From Mesotaenium endlicherianum (Eukaryota; Streptophyta; Zygnematophyceae; Zygnematales; Mesotaeniaceae), in the NCBI GenBank assembly GCA_009602735.1, contig WELA01004158.1, positions 39,985 to 103,984 on the forward strand: DNA of 64,000 nucleotides, in the 5' to 3' direction. Below are positions 1 through 11,090 of the stretch, in pieces; the stretch's first letter is position 1; the number at the start of each line of letters is the position of its first letter. The translations under genes and the position numbers were made by a program. The notes below the pieces were generated by a model. That model did not search any database. It worked only from the letters and a program-made list of their open reading frames with translations, and was not told where the DNA came from.

Positions 1-668
1 AAGAGCCGAGAGTTAATGCCAAGTCAACTGCGACGCTGTCTGTGCTGCAGACATGCAGAAGTTACCGAGTCAGAAGCCCTGACTGGACGGCGATCTTTGT
101 CGCTGAACTTGGGCCGAGGTTGCCACGACTTAAGCAGCCACCCAAGGGACATGGGCTGTGACGTTGCCCAAGCTTGCACGCTAACTGAAAGGTTAAGCCA
201 CTCGAGTGACAAACTCGAGAGTGCATGTATGAGTTATGTGAGGGGTGTCAAGCAGCATTGGAACTCAAGAGAAAAGAAGCATGCATGCGTGGTGCCTGTG
301 TAAGGCACAAGCGAGGCACGAACTCACCTTATTCTTGCGGCGCACATTTGCCAAGGAAGCAGAAGGAGCGTGAGAGAGAGAGAAGAAGAGAAGAGAAGGG
401 CGCGAAGGAGAAAGGAGTTCCCAAGGCCACATGAGAGCCAAGGAAGCACGCTCCAACCGACGCTCGAAGATTCCTTCTTTGTGTATCATAAAAAAGTTGG
501 AGTTAAGGAATTCCCAAAAAGGGAACTCTCCAATAGAAAGTAGCAAGAACTTGCATAATAGAACCTGCTAGGATCTCTAGCGCAGAGCTGGGCCAGACAC
601 CACAAGCGTGCGAGAGCACATGAAATGATGAGTGCTGTGTTAATTTTCAAGTTCTCAGAAGTCTCTAT
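1..668 (+). mobile_element. D2 element, 5' LTR/leader fragment (family D, part 1 of 4)
   Basis: Non-coding sequence homologous to the 5' end of D1 (about 33950-34480). Shared landmarks are the purine-rich stretch near 361-420, the words 'ggagttcccaaggccac', 'gtgtatcata' and 'ggttctca', and a run of short matches in the same order. The fragment stops at 668, where element A1 was inserted, and the same leader resumes at 12123. The left end lies outside the window. Short ORFs here are not supported as genes. Confidence 0.75.
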
Positions 669-1171
669 TGTAGTGAAACAAATTGATACAGTACTTAGTG
701 AAATATAATACTTTATCTATTCAAGACAAGGATCTTTGAACACAAGTGGTAGCTTCTTGAAAGAGAAATGGCTTCTTGGAAGTTAATATATTTCTGGGAT
801 TTGGCAAGTACAAGAGTGATTCTCGCCTGTCTTTCTATGTTCTAGCTCTTATTTATATACTTGCTACATAAGTAATTTCTAAGAAATTGCATGTTGATGT
901 GTTGGCATCCAACACATCCCAAAACTTGCCACCTCTTTCTAGAATAATGTACACATGTCCTTTTGACCAAAAAATGGCACATTTGACTTTTGCCACATGG
1001 AGTTCTTCTAGGTCCTTCCTCTAACTTCAAAAATGCCTTAGAAGGTTCAAAGGACATGAACCAAGTCACTAGAGTATTTAATCATACTTGACTCCACACA
1101 ATACTACTCCAGATATATTCAAAAGCATTATAATATATGCAAATTAATATATTATAACTCAAATCACTACA
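669..1171 (-). repeat. 3' LTR of A1
   Basis: A 503-bp LTR that in element sense starts TGTAGTGA and ends CACTACA. It is the same length as the A2 LTR (59227-59729), which it matches throughout. A TATAAATA box lies at 850-857 on the minus strand. The inner edge is followed by a short purine-rich tract (about 1172-1184, sense GTTGGAGGGGTGA), the expected polypurine tract. Confidence 0.88.
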
Positions 1172-1914
1172 TCACCCCTCCAACAGAAAAAGCGACGTCT
1201 CGGCGCGTCAAGTCAGGTCTTACACATGTGGAGCAGACTAGTCAACAGTTTCAAGTCAGATGCCACACATGCAAAGAGGATCAGTCGAAGGCGCCAAGTC
1301 AAGTGCTACACATGTAAGGTAGACTAGGCAAGGTCGTGGGTGGTGTGACCTTATTGGCTAGCCTACTGTTTGATGATAAAGAAAATTGTACAAGTTGGTC
1401 CAGAATCTGCCACAAATTCGAAAATTCATAGCGTCCACACAACTGCTCCAAATTTAAAAATTTTATGGCCAAACAGAGCGCGTTGGAGAACTCTACAGGG
1501 CCATTAAATTTGAGAGCATTCTAACTTCTGGAGTGTCGTTGGGAGCTGAGGGAGTAGGCACTCTTCCAAATCTGTGCAGAAACTTCTAAAAATCATAAGT
1601 CCTTCTATACTTCTTCAAATTTTGCAAAGTCAGTATCTAAATGGGCGCAGTACGGGCTTCTACTATAGTATTGATTTTCAGAGCATTCCAAGTTCAGGGA
1701 AGGGCACAATGTCAGAAGGCATATTCTGCCCTAATAATACCAGCAACCTGACCCCCTTGTGTTCAAAGGATTTTAGCGAACTTGAACTCTAGAGAACCAC
1801 CTACTTATACACTACAGCCACGTAAATTTGCAAAATTCATTATGCAGAGACCTATCACCAGAAGCAGTTTCAGTTTTCTGTCCAGAAACTGCGAGAAGAG
1901 ACAAGTGTCTAATG
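1172..1914 (-). other. A1 3' untranslated region with degenerate tandem repeats
   Basis: About 740 bp between the end of pol and the 3' LTR. At 1207-1330 there are three degenerate units of about 45-55 bp, each containing 'caagtca' followed by 'acacatg'. The same array is kept in A2 (59766-59890), so it belongs to the family. The remainder (about 1330-1914) shows no ORF that matches the A2 copy and nothing else recognisable. Confidence 0.65.
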
Positions 1915-3230
1915 TCAAGTTTTCCTCTTTCTTGTTCTTGCAGGTTGCCTCCAAGGGATCTCTTGCTGCTTCTTGATGGTGGCAAGCTGTCTCCTTAAAG
2001 CCTTTGGGCTTCTTGTAGAGAGACTTGGGGCTGGTCCAAGATGGGGGTTGGCGGCATGCAAGCGTTTCAGCTTTCGATGAACTTTGTCAAGGTAGTGCGT
2101 CGCCACCCGACTATTCTCAGATCTGGATATCCTTTCCACTTGATCAAGTATTGCTGTTATCTCCTAAAATTTCTCATAGCCACTATGTCTTCCACTTTGT
2201 ACTCCAAATGATCATCCACTATTAATGGGGCTGGTGGGGTTGTCACTCGACCTGGGAACTTGTTGTTGGATTGCACATATGGCTTGAAGAAGAAAGCGTG
2301 GAATACGGGGTCGATGTGCATAGTCTGGGGAAGTTCTAGCTTGAAAGCAATGGGGTTGACTTGCTGGATAATCTTTAAGGGTCCCAAATACTTGGGAGAG
2401 AACTTGCTGCCGGCAGGCCTGTTGTTCAGATAAATATTATTGGATGATAGTAACACGTTGTCACCCACTCTGTACGTAATTTCTCTTCTGGACTTGTTTG
2501 CGACTCTTGCTTGAGCATCTTACGCCTCTAGTAGAACTTTCTTCGCTGCTGGAAGGGCTACTTCTATTGTCTCCATAAAATTTGTTGCTGTAGGTACTTC
2601 ATCATGGCTAGCCGTGAAGCTCAGGGGCGTGGTTGGATGGAAGCCATAGTTGAGGAAGAATGGGGGCTCTTGGGTAGAGGCCTGCGTCGTGTTGTTATAG
2701 GCAAACTCCAGGGGGGTCAAGTACATGTCCCAATCTTGCTCCAGAGTAGCCACGTACGCCATTAGAGAGGTCTTTAGGGTACAATTTATACGCTCGGTTT
2801 GCCCATCTGATTGCTCCATCCGACACAATTCTTGATGGTAGTTTATGGAGTCGGAAGATAATGTCAAAGATGAGTCTTGCAAGTTGTGGTGTTGTAGCCT
2901 TAATCGTCGTGGGAATAGAATGAGCCATCTTAGTAAGTTTGTCCACCACCGTCAGTATTGCATTATGGCTTTGAGGTGTCACGGGCAGGTCCACGATAGC
3001 TCCATTGAGGTGTCCATCCAATATTTTCCGAGGGTTGGTGGTGATTGGAGGAGTTCTCCCGCCTTTCGTGATGATGGCTTGACTCTTTGGCATGTGTCAC
3101 AGCTCCTGCAGTACTCCTTGACTTGCTTAGACATGCCTGGCCAGCAATAAGTCCTGGCTAGAACGCCCGTGGTCTTTAGGATTCCAAAGTGTCCTCCAAA
3201 AGGGTTGTCGTGTGCTTCTCGCAGAAGCAA
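1915..3230 (-). pseudogene. A1 integrase with chromodomain, broken
   Basis: Integrase part of pol, read from high to low coordinates. The zinc-binding HHCC region is at about 2979-3230 (H, H, then CRSCDTCQ). The catalytic core is at about 2520-3093, where the segment with the second Asp and the Glu is scrambled by frameshifts and a deletion near 2840. The GPY/F-like module (YLGPLKIIQQVNP) is near 2380, the chromodomain start (EYKVEDIVAMRNFRR) near 2160, and a basic tail ends at 1915. A2 carries the same order in one frame, which shows that A1 has at least three frameshifts here. It would have inserted cDNA into chromatin; this copy cannot make a working enzyme. Confidence 0.85.
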
Positions 3231-3233
3231 GAG

Positions 3234-4688
3234 TCAGAGGTCTAAGTCATTAGGAACACATCCCTGGCCCGTGTCTTGCCTCACCCAACAATTGCCTTCT
3301 TGCTCCTTGTATGGGTCCAAGTCTGCTTCTCCGTTCTTGTAGTAAGGGTCTCTTTCATAGGCGGCTGAAAATCGAGCTTCCAAATCTGTCTTCAGGGATG
3401 TCAACACTGCGTTTAATTGCAGTCTTGGAAGGGGGTCAGCCGGGTTTGTCTTGCCAAGCTGGTACTGAATCGTGATGTTGTATTGTTGCAAGTATCCGTT
3501 CCATCTTGCGTGTCTCCTTGAGAGATACGGCTGCGTCTGGAGGTGTTTTTACGCCTCGTGGTCCGTAATGACCAGCACCTTGCGTCCTTCAATGTAGCAG
3601 CGCTAAACCTTCGAGGCATGTACAATCGCCAATGCCTCTCGCTCTGTGGTTGTATAATTTTGCTCGGCCAGATTTAGCTTTCTTGACTCGTAGGCAATGG
3701 GCTGCAGTCCCTTGCCTTGGTCTAGGAGCAAGATTGCTCCTATTGCATAGGAAGATGCATCGGTGATGACGTGGAAGGGCCAATCTGGGTTTGGACTTGG
3801 GAGTGTGAGCACCGGGGATGTTGTCAATTTTTGCTTCAGTTCTTGGAATGCTTCCTCCTCTTTCTCGGTCCAAACATATGGCTTGTCTTTCTTCAGTAGA
3901 TCCGTGAGAGGGGCTGCTATGTGCGAGAAGCTCTGGATGAATCTTCTGTACCCATTGGCAAATCCCAAGAATGATTGGAGCTCTTTCTTGGTCGTGGGGG
4001 TTGGCCATTCCTCCACCACCGTGGTCTTCTTGGGGCCCATCTTGATGCCATCAGCAGTCACGTGGAGACCTAGGAACTCCACTTCTTGTTTGGCAAACTC
4101 GCACTTTGACTCCTTTGCAAATAGCTTGTTTTGCTTCAATACTTCAAGGACTTCTTTCAAGTGTCTCGCATGCTCTTCAAGGGTCTTGCTGTAGATAAGG
4201 ATGTCATCGATGAATACCACCACAAATCTGTCCAACATGGGCTGAAATATGGTGTTCATCATAGTCATGAAAGTTGCTGGCGCGTTGGTGAGTCCAAATG
4301 GCAGGACCATGAACTCAAAATGTCCATATCTTGTCCTGAATGCCGTCTTCTCTATGTCCGGTTCTGCGATGCGAATCTGGTGGTAGCCGCTCCGTAAGTC
4401 AATCTTCGTGAAGTACTTGGCTCCAACCAGCCGGTCCATGAGCTCATCCATGCGCGGCAGCGGGTATCGATTCTTGATGGTGATCTTGTTGAGGGCGCGA
4501 TAGTCCACACACATCCTCAAGGTACCATCTTTCTTCTTGACAAATAGCACCGGGGCTCCAAATGGCGACTTGCTAGGTTGAATGAAGCCATGCTCCAGTA
4601 GCTCCTTAATTTGCTTCTTGACTTTGTCTAGCTCCGTGTATGACATCTGGAACGTAGGCCGAGAGATGGGCTTGCTTCCGGGCTCCAA
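3234..4688 (-). pseudogene. A1 reverse transcriptase and RNase H, broken
   Basis: RT runs from about 4688 to 3950 with the usual gypsy landmarks: a [14 protein letters not shown] block, [34 protein letters not shown] and the catalytic FIDD box near 4205. RNase H follows ([27 protein letters not shown]), but the frame breaks at 3603, where a stop replaces the expected W-R-C context. The tail near 3234-3491 (QYNITIQYQLGKTNPADPL) is in another frame. The domain order is normal for the family and the copy is inactivated by point changes and short indels. Confidence 0.88.
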
Positions 4689-5466
4689 CTATATTTTGAG
4701 GTCTACGAATCTCTTGGGGGGTAGGCCCTTGGGCAATTCCGGGGAGAATACTTCTTTGTAGTCCTCTAAGACTTCTTGTATCTCCTTGGGAACGGGGCCG
4801 CCTTCTTGACTCNCGCCTTCTTGACTCTCAATGTCTTTCTTGATGTCTTTTGGCGTGATCAAGGTCAAAAGAAGCTCGTGTTCCTTCCTCACAAGTCTCT
4901 TGAGTTGGAGGGCGGACAATAGTATCTCGTGTGCCGACTTCTTGATGTCTTGGATCTGGATATTGTGGATTGCGCGCAAAATACAGATTCTGAAAGTGAT
5001 ATCGTTCTTGATCTTTATGGTACCGGTCCTCCATGCAACTTGGGGGTTGTGCTTGGTCAACCAAGGCGTCCCTGGGATGACGTCGTACTTGCCAAATTGC
5101 ATGAAGGAGAACTCTATTCTTCAAGGACTTGATAAAGAGTGCCAAGGGGTACGTCTTCTTGGAAGGGGTAGTATAGGTTAATCCGTCGGGCATCATAATC
5201 TCCTCGCCGTGGTCAAGAGTTCGCATAGTAATGCCGTACTTGGTGGCAAACACTGCAGCGGTGAAGTTGCCTTGAGCTCCGCTATCCACCAAGATGTGGA
5301 CCTTCTCTCCTCCAAGGTAACCTCTCAAACTCATTGGGGCTGGAATGTCATCTTCAACGGGGGTCTCCACCTCACTTGGCTTGTTGTCTTCTCGTGAAGT
5401 GAGTCTTGGGGTGGTAGGCTCCTGACCTACCGACGCTGTCCGTTTTTTGACAAATTTTTGGGGCAC
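4689..5466 (-). pseudogene. A1 protease region of pol
   Basis: Start of pol in the -1 frame relative to gag. The retropepsin active site is visible as VDSGAQGNF near 5270, followed by beta-rich sequence. The reading frame shifts near 5105, so the linker to RT continues as a second ORF (4689-5102). A single N at 4813 sits between two copies of 'gccttcttgactc', an assembly join that adds residues artificially. The protease would cleave the Gag-Pol polyprotein. Confidence 0.8.
5423..5448 (-). promoter_or_regulatory. A1 gag-pol -1 frameshift signal
   Basis: In element sense the heptamer A AAA AAC (plus-strand 5442-5448) lies in gag phase (codons AAA AAC), about 13 nt before the gag stop at 5427-5429. 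Pol is open in the -1 frame exactly across this point. About ten bases downstream, GGTAGG and CCTACC can pair around a 7-nt loop that spans the gag stop. This matches the X XXY YYZ plus stem arrangement of programmed -1 frameshifting. Function is inferred, not shown. Confidence 0.6.
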
Positions 5467-6063
5467 GAGAGTGCACGATGGCCCTTCTCCTTACAATAAA
5501 AGCATAGTCCAGCCACCATGAGAGCTTCTTTTTCAACCGGGGAGAGTCTTGCTTTCACTCCTTGCTGGTTTCTTGCATCATAATGGGCATTGAAGGGTCT
5601 TCCACTCTTCTGGGCAGCCGCGGGGTCTCTTTTAATGAATCCAATCTCAATGGGTGTGGGTCCAGATTCAAATGTGGGAGGGGCTGCGTACACCCGCATC
5701 GCCGGTGCCCGTGAAGATGAAGGCAATGAATTCTTGAAGTCCAAGGTATCCACCTTTTGGGCCACTTCAACGATCTTTAAACAGTCCATCACGTCACGTA
5801 AATCCACTTCCTTTGCGACTATGGGCTTGAGGCCAGACACATAACGATCAATCTCCTCCTCGAGCGACATGTTGGGGATCTCAAGAGTGAGGTCGTGAAA
5901 TCTGGATGTATATTCTTGAACAGGCGTTATTTGCTTGAGATGGCGAAGCTTTTCTCCAGCAATTTTCTCCGCATTGATGGGCATGAATTGCTTCTGGAGG
6001 GCTTCACGAAAATCCACCTATCTTGCATATGATGGCAGGGGCTCTTGGCCGGGTACGGGATGC
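5427..6063 (-). pseudogene. A1 gag, C-terminal part
   Basis: Continuation of the gag begun at 12008-11445; the two halves are separated by B1 and its TSD. It contains the capsid-like segment (LKQITPVQEYTSRF, YVSGLKPIVAKEV) and one CCHC zinc knuckle (CFYCKEKGHRALSC) near 5500. Reading across the B1 site gives a continuous frame except for a TAG just before the conserved VDFREAL block, at about 6018-6020. Family comparison suggests a former Trp codon. Gag would form the virus-like particle and bind RNA. Confidence 0.82.
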
Positions 6064-6068
6064 GCCAC

Positions 6069-6812
6069 TGAAAGGGGCAGAGTGCCCTAGTGGAAGCGTA
6101 GTGACTCACGAGGAACAAAGCTAGTTGCAATCATACTCAAGAGTGCAACGGCATATTGCTAAGAAAGCTTAGGAAAATTACTTGGCACTTTGAGTGGCAA
6201 GAAACTGCTCACAAATGATGTAGGATGAAAGGCCTTGTCATTACAAACCCGTAGGAATTTACAGAAGTGAAAACTGATAAGAAACAAAGAAGTTATGCCT
6301 ATTTATAATTTTCTGCCTAAGTGCTCCTCCCTAGGAAGAAGCTACGGATTTTCCTAAGTGTTCGTCAAATCGTCCCTTCCAGAATATTCGTGAGTAAGCC
6401 AGATCAGTCTAATCTGACGTGTCGGGCCGAATTGACGTCCACATACATGCATCGACATTACTAGAATGTTCTATCTTAGACGCGCTAGGCTAAACCGAAA
6501 CTTCTAGGTAAATCGACCTAGTCGGCACTCCGCGTCAGCCGAACTTACGTGAAGGTTCGAGTTCATTCTAACGGGCCAGATCGCTCGACGCTGTCGGTCA
6601 ATCCGACGGTCGCGCTCACCGCGAATTAAGGACAGTCGTCAACCGACCTCAAAATTAATTAAACTTTGGAAATCCATAACTCTCTCAATACTTGACCAAA
6701 TTCGATGAACTTTATATCAAAATGACCACAAAAATGCACTCTACACTACTATACAATCAAAACATACTTTCATGAAACTCAAAAATGCACTTTATAAACT
6801 TATGAGCTTACA
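6069..6812 (-). repeat. 3' LTR of B1
   Basis: A 744-bp LTR, sense TGTAAGCTCAT...CCCCTTTCA. It matches the B2 LTR (746 bp) and the B solo LTR at 45851-46605. A TATAAATA box is at 6300-6307 on the minus strand. The adjacent 6813-6826 is purine-rich in element sense (GAGGAAGGGGATGA), the polypurine tract. Confidence 0.9.
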
Positions 6813-6829
6813 TCATCCCCTTCCTCAAG

Positions 6830-7850
6830 ATGCGACGTCCTCGACGCATTTTGTAGATAACGCCTCAACTTACTCTCACAATGAGTCGAGTTGGCCTCTG
6901 GCTCTCAAGTGTTTTCGTCCGCAGGGTAGCCTTTCTACTTGACCAGATACTTTTGGACAAATCGTTGACCTCGCTTGAATCGTCGATCGTCGACAATCGC
7001 CTCCACTTCATACTCCAATACATCATCGATCTCGACCGGTGGTGGCGGTGTAGGTAGTCGTCCTGGATGTCCTTCATTCGGGTCATCGTATGGCCGCAGA
7101 CAACTGACATGGAACACATCATGGATACGCCATCCTGGAGGAAGTTCCAACTTGTAGGTCACTGGATTCACCTGCTTGAGCACTTCAAAGGGACCTGTAA
7201 ACCGTGCCCGCAGTTTCCTCTTGCCTGTGAAAGGTAGGTTCTCTGTGGACAAGAGTACTTTGTCGCCCACATGGAATGTCACTTCCCTCCTGTGCTTGTT
7301 AGCATGCTTGACCTGCTCTTGTTGTGCCTTCCGAATACACGTCTTTGCCATATCCCATGTCTTGGCCATCTGCTCCATAAAAGCTTGTGTAGTAGGAACC
7401 TGAGTCTCCCTGGCCTTCTCCAACAAGATGTTCCCTGGATGATATACTTCTCTCCCATAAACCATAGCGAATGGTGACTGCTTGGTCGATCCCTGCATGC
7501 TGTTGTTGTAGGCAAACTCCAGTCCTAGCAACTTCTTGTCCCACTCTGAAGGGTCTTCCATAGTGAAAGTCCTGAGCACCTCTTGCAGAGTTTTGTTGAG
7601 CCTCTCACTCTGCCCGTCTGTCTGAGGATGATAGGAAGTGCTCATACTCAGCTTGGTCCCCATCAAAGTAAACAACAACCGCCAGAAGTTGCTAGTAAAC
7701 CTTGAATCCCGATATGAAACAATCACCTTCGGCAACCCATGTAGCCTGAAAATATGATCAAGGAATAGCCGTGCCACATCTGCTGCCGTACTCGAGTTGG
7801 ACTCAGCTGCTCCACCATCAGCAAACTCTGGGTCCTCCTCATGACCTCTC
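6830..7850 (-). pseudogene. B1 integrase, N-terminally deleted, with broken chromodomain
   Basis: The ORF at 6935-7777 holds the distal integrase core (LPKVIVSYRDSRFTSNFW, then SYHPQTDGQSERLNKTLQ with the catalytic Glu), the GPY/F module (RARFTGPFEVLKQVNPVTY) and the chromodomain start ([18 protein letters not shown]). The HHCC zinc-binding region and the first catalytic Asp present in B2 are missing because of a join near 7790. The chromodomain is cut by TAG in place of the Trp of WKGY at about 6934, and a TGA replaces a second Trp soon after. Both are G-to-A changes at TGG. Confidence 0.88.
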
Positions 7851-8311
7851 TAAAGCTTCTTCTTGAAGTCCATATTCTCCTTAATGACTGAAACAGCTGC
7901 AAGGTCACACCTCCTGGATAGAGAGTCTGCAGGGTTGATCTTCCCAGGTAAGTACTCAATCTTGTGGTCGAACTGTTGCAGAAACTCCATCCACCTTGCT
8001 TGTCTTGGTGTCAACGTTGGCTGCGTCATAAACTTCTCCAAGCTCTTGTGGTCGGTCTTTATGAACACCTTCCGGCCGTCCACATAACATCGCCAAATCC
8101 TCAAAGCCTGGATAATAGCCAACATCTCCCGCTCGTGTGCTGCATAGTTCTGCTCCGCAGGACTCAACTTTCTGCTCTCATATGCCACAGGCTGCAATCC
8201 TTTGCCCTGGTCCTGGAGAAGAATGGCTCCCACTGCGAAGTTTGACGCGTCTGTGATGATGGTGAAAGGAAGCTCTGGACTTGCAATTGCTAACAAAGGT
8301 GCCTGTGTCAA
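7850..8311 (-). pseudogene. B1 RNase H domain
   Basis: Open for 153 codons. It shows the first catalytic Asp (FTIITDASNFAVGAIL), the Glu block (NYAAHEREMLAIIQAL), the third acidic site (FIKTDHKSLEKF) and the terminal INPADSLSR motif. It joins the RT at its upper end through a stop near 8320 and runs into the truncated integrase below. It would degrade RNA in the RNA:DNA hybrid. B2 lacks this whole domain. Confidence 0.88.
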
Positions 8312-8353
8312 CAGCTCCTAAATCTTCTCAAATGCTTGCTGCTCCTTGTCACC

Positions 8354-9407
8354 CTATAGCCACTTCTCTTGCTTCTTCAACATGTCCGTGAGCGGTGCAC
8401 ACACCTTGGCAAATCCTTCAATGAAACGTCGATAATAATTCGCCATGCCGAGGAAACTCCAAAGTTGATGAATATCAGCAGGTACCGGCCAATCTCTGAC
8501 TGCTTGCACCTTCTTCTGCTCCACCTTGACTCCTTCAGCTCCCACTATATGTCCAAGAAACTCGACCTCCTTGAGACCGAAGTCGCACTTGCTCATCTTC
8601 CCGTACAGCTTTTGATCTCTCAAGACCTCCAACACCTTCCTCAGATGCCCCACATGCTCCTCCAAGGTCTTCGAATAGATCAGGATGTCGTCCAAAAATA
8701 CNTGTCGTCCAGAAATACAACCACAAACTGGTCCAAATAGGGTCTGAAGATACTATTCATGAGTCCCATCAATGTAGCAGGTGCATTAGCAATCCAAAAG
8801 GCATGACTTTGAACTCGCACAAACCATAGCGAATTCTGGAAGCAATCTTCTGAACGTCTCCTTCCGCAATCCGTACCTGGTGATAGCCACTCCTCAAATC
8901 GATCTTCGAGAAATACTTCGCCCCGACAAGCCTGTCAATCAACTCGTCCACTCGTGGAAGCGGGTACCTGTTCTTGATGGTGACCTTGTTGAGTGCCCGG
9001 TAGTCGACACACATCCTCATAGTCCCATCCTTCTTCTTCACAAATAAGACTGGCGCTGCAAATGGAGACTCGCTGGGTCGGATGAATCCCTTCTCCAATA
9101 ACTCTGTCAGCTGCTTCTTCAACTCGTCCAACTCCGCAAACGACTGACGATAGGCGGGTCTCACTGGTGGCTTGCTCCCTGGTTCCAACTCAATCTTATG
9201 CTCCATAGCTCTCCGTGGAGGTAATCCTGCAGGTAGTTCCTCAGGAAGTACGCACTTGAACTCCTCCAACAGCGCCTTAATTTGGGCAGGCATCTCAGCA
9301 GGCTTCTTCTCTTGAGCAGTTGGGCTCTGCTCAATCTGAGCAAGGGGATCAGACACCACTACTTGCTCCTCCGGCGATGTACATTCGCCCAGGCTGTTAG
9401 GATTCAC
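8354..9407 (-). pseudogene. B1 reverse transcriptase
   Basis: Two ORFs in different frames form the RT. 8769-9407 holds the fingers and first palm motifs ([38 protein letters not shown]). 8354-8695 holds the region after the catalytic FLDD box. The break near 8790 is a one-base loss compared with B2. At 8702 a single N lies between two near-identical copies of 'tgtcgtccaaaaatac', so the catalytic box is obscured by an assembly join. The linker 9300-9407 is Gln/Glu/Pro-rich. Confidence 0.87.
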
Positions 9408-9419
9408 GCTTGCTCCATC

Positions 9420-10072
9420 TCATGACCTGGCCAGGGCCACCGAAACAAGGTACATCTCCTTCACCTGATTCGCCCTGCATAGCTTCTTAACTTGCAGGCT
9501 CGACAGAAGACAGTTACTTGTGGTCGTATCTACCTCCACCTGTTTCGCTGTCTCCATTCGACCATCACGCCCTTGGACTTTCACTTGTCCTGTGCTCCAG
9601 TGCACTTGAGGGTTGGCTTTCCTCAGCCATGGTCGGCCCAATATCACCTCATGGTGACCCAACTCTGCCTGCTCCATAACTTCCTTACTCCGGTGCCCCG
9701 CTACTTCCACGTGAATAGCTTCCGTAGGTGCACCACACTTGAGTCTCTGCCCATTCGCCAAAATTGCCTCCTTAGGCTCATAATGCTTCGCCACTGTTTC
9801 ACCAGCTTCTTGTGCACGAAATTTGCACTTGCGCCACTGTCGACCATACACTTCGCATTATTGCCGTCGACCACTCCTTCCACGATGATAGGCTTGTCAA
9901 CGTCTCGTCCTTTGCTTCTCGGCAGGCTCCTGGGGATAACCTCCTTGTGAGTTCTCGTCTTCACGCCAGTAGACACCCCAGAACGACTTACTGGCGTCCT
10001 CCTTTTTCCTGCTGTTGAGGTTGCTTCGCCTTCACATGACAATCTCGAGCCACATGTCCAAGCTTGCCGCAA
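9420..10072 (-). pseudogene. B1 protease region of pol
   Basis: The pol frame starts in -1 relative to gag. The retropepsin motif MVDSGASANFVHKKLV is near 9830. A frameshift soon after (about 9800) moves the rest to the ORF 9420-9851, which contains the family block LGHHEVILGRPWLRKANPQVHW. The protein would process Gag-Pol. Confidence 0.83.
9963..10007 (-). promoter_or_regulatory. B1 gag-pol junction with hairpin (decayed -1 frameshift site)
   Basis: The gag stop is at 9988-9990 and pol is open in the -1 frame across it. ACGCCAGTA and TACTGGCGT (9963-9971 and 9989-9997) form a perfect 9-bp inverted repeat with a 17-nt loop immediately downstream of an A-run. B2 has an unbroken A8 run here; in B1 two of those bases are G, so the slippery run is only A5. 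The stem is identical in both copies. Confidence 0.5.
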
Positions 10073-11053
10073 TTATAGCAGGGTCCTCTCGGCTTGTAAT
10101 TCTGCTGCCTGCGCTGGTACTGCACAAGTCCCAACTCCATAGGTACTGGACCTTGAACACTCGTGCTTGGCGCTTGAGATCCAAAGTGTCGATATCCTCC
10201 AAAGTTGTGGCTGCCCCACTGCCTCTGACTATACTCCACAGCGTCGACCCTTGTTGCCAATGCCATCATTTCTCCAAGACTGGTAGGGTCCTTGAGCGCC
10301 ACTTCCTTGGCCACAGTTGGCTTGAGTCCGCTCTTGAACTTGTCCATCATCTCTGACTCGTGCATGGATGGGCATTGAAGCACCAGCTCGTTGAAGCGCG
10401 AAACATACTCCTGAACGCTTCCTCGCTGACGAAGGCGCACCAATAGATCTCGAGCGGTAGCCTCGGGTGCAATAGGTTGAAATTGCCTCTTCAAGCCTTC
10501 AAATAGCTGATCAAGAGTAGCAGGAACTCCAGACATCTGCTCTTCTCGTTCATACCAAGCTCCAGCACTCTTCTGCAGCAAAGTTATGACAAAGGCGACT
10601 TGCCTGTCGGGCGTGAGCGCAGANGCAAAGGCGACTTGCCTGTCGGACGTGAGCGCAGAATACCATAAACTTCTTCACACCAAAAATCCATTGATGAACA
10701 GGCAGCGATCCACGCTCTCCAATATACACTTCAGGCTTAGGCGCACGCACTTCCAATGCGGGTGAAATAACTGGAAGCACCGCTGGGTTAACATGAATCG
10801 GTGGTACAACAGGTGCAGGTGCCGAACTCGTCGAAGCGGCGTTCCCCATAACAACTCGCACCATTCTCTCCACCTCCGCGCGCATATTTTGTTGAAACTG
10901 GGTGTAGACTTCTCCTCCAATTGCATTTGCCATTTGCCTTAGCATCGCCTGCATCTCTTGTTGCTCTCTGGTCATTGTTGGTGCTGCCTGCTGCCCCGCG
11001 CGCTCCACATGCTCGACATGTTCGCCTCCTCCAGCTGCCGGCTGCGACTCCAT
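9988..11053 (-). pseudogene. B1 gag
   Basis: Starts at an ATG at 11051-11053 just downstream of the PBS. The N-terminus is Gln/Ala/Pro-rich, followed by capsid-like sequence (GSVQEYVSRFNELVLQC, KSGLKPTVAKEVALKD) and one CCHC knuckle (CYNCGKLGHVARDC) near 10070. A 2-bp loss near 10660 relative to B2 shifts the frame. A duplicated segment of about 35 bp around the N at 10624 is an assembly join. It would encode the particle-forming Gag. Confidence 0.85.
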
Positions 11054-11076
11054 AATATAATATGCAAACTAACCTC

Positions 11077-11088
11077 GCTCCGATACCA
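11077..11088 (-). other. B1 primer-binding site (initiator tRNA-Met type)
   Basis: In element sense TGGTATCGGAGC, two bases inside the 5' LTR. It differs by one base from the TGGTATCAGAGC complement of the initiator tRNA-Met 3' end used by many plant elements. Confidence 0.85.
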
Positions 11089-11090
11089 GA

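Noticed and set aside
1-668. Start of a host gene with a purine-rich exon
   Set aside because: The stretch is homologous to the D1 leader and continues at 12123 after A1 is removed.
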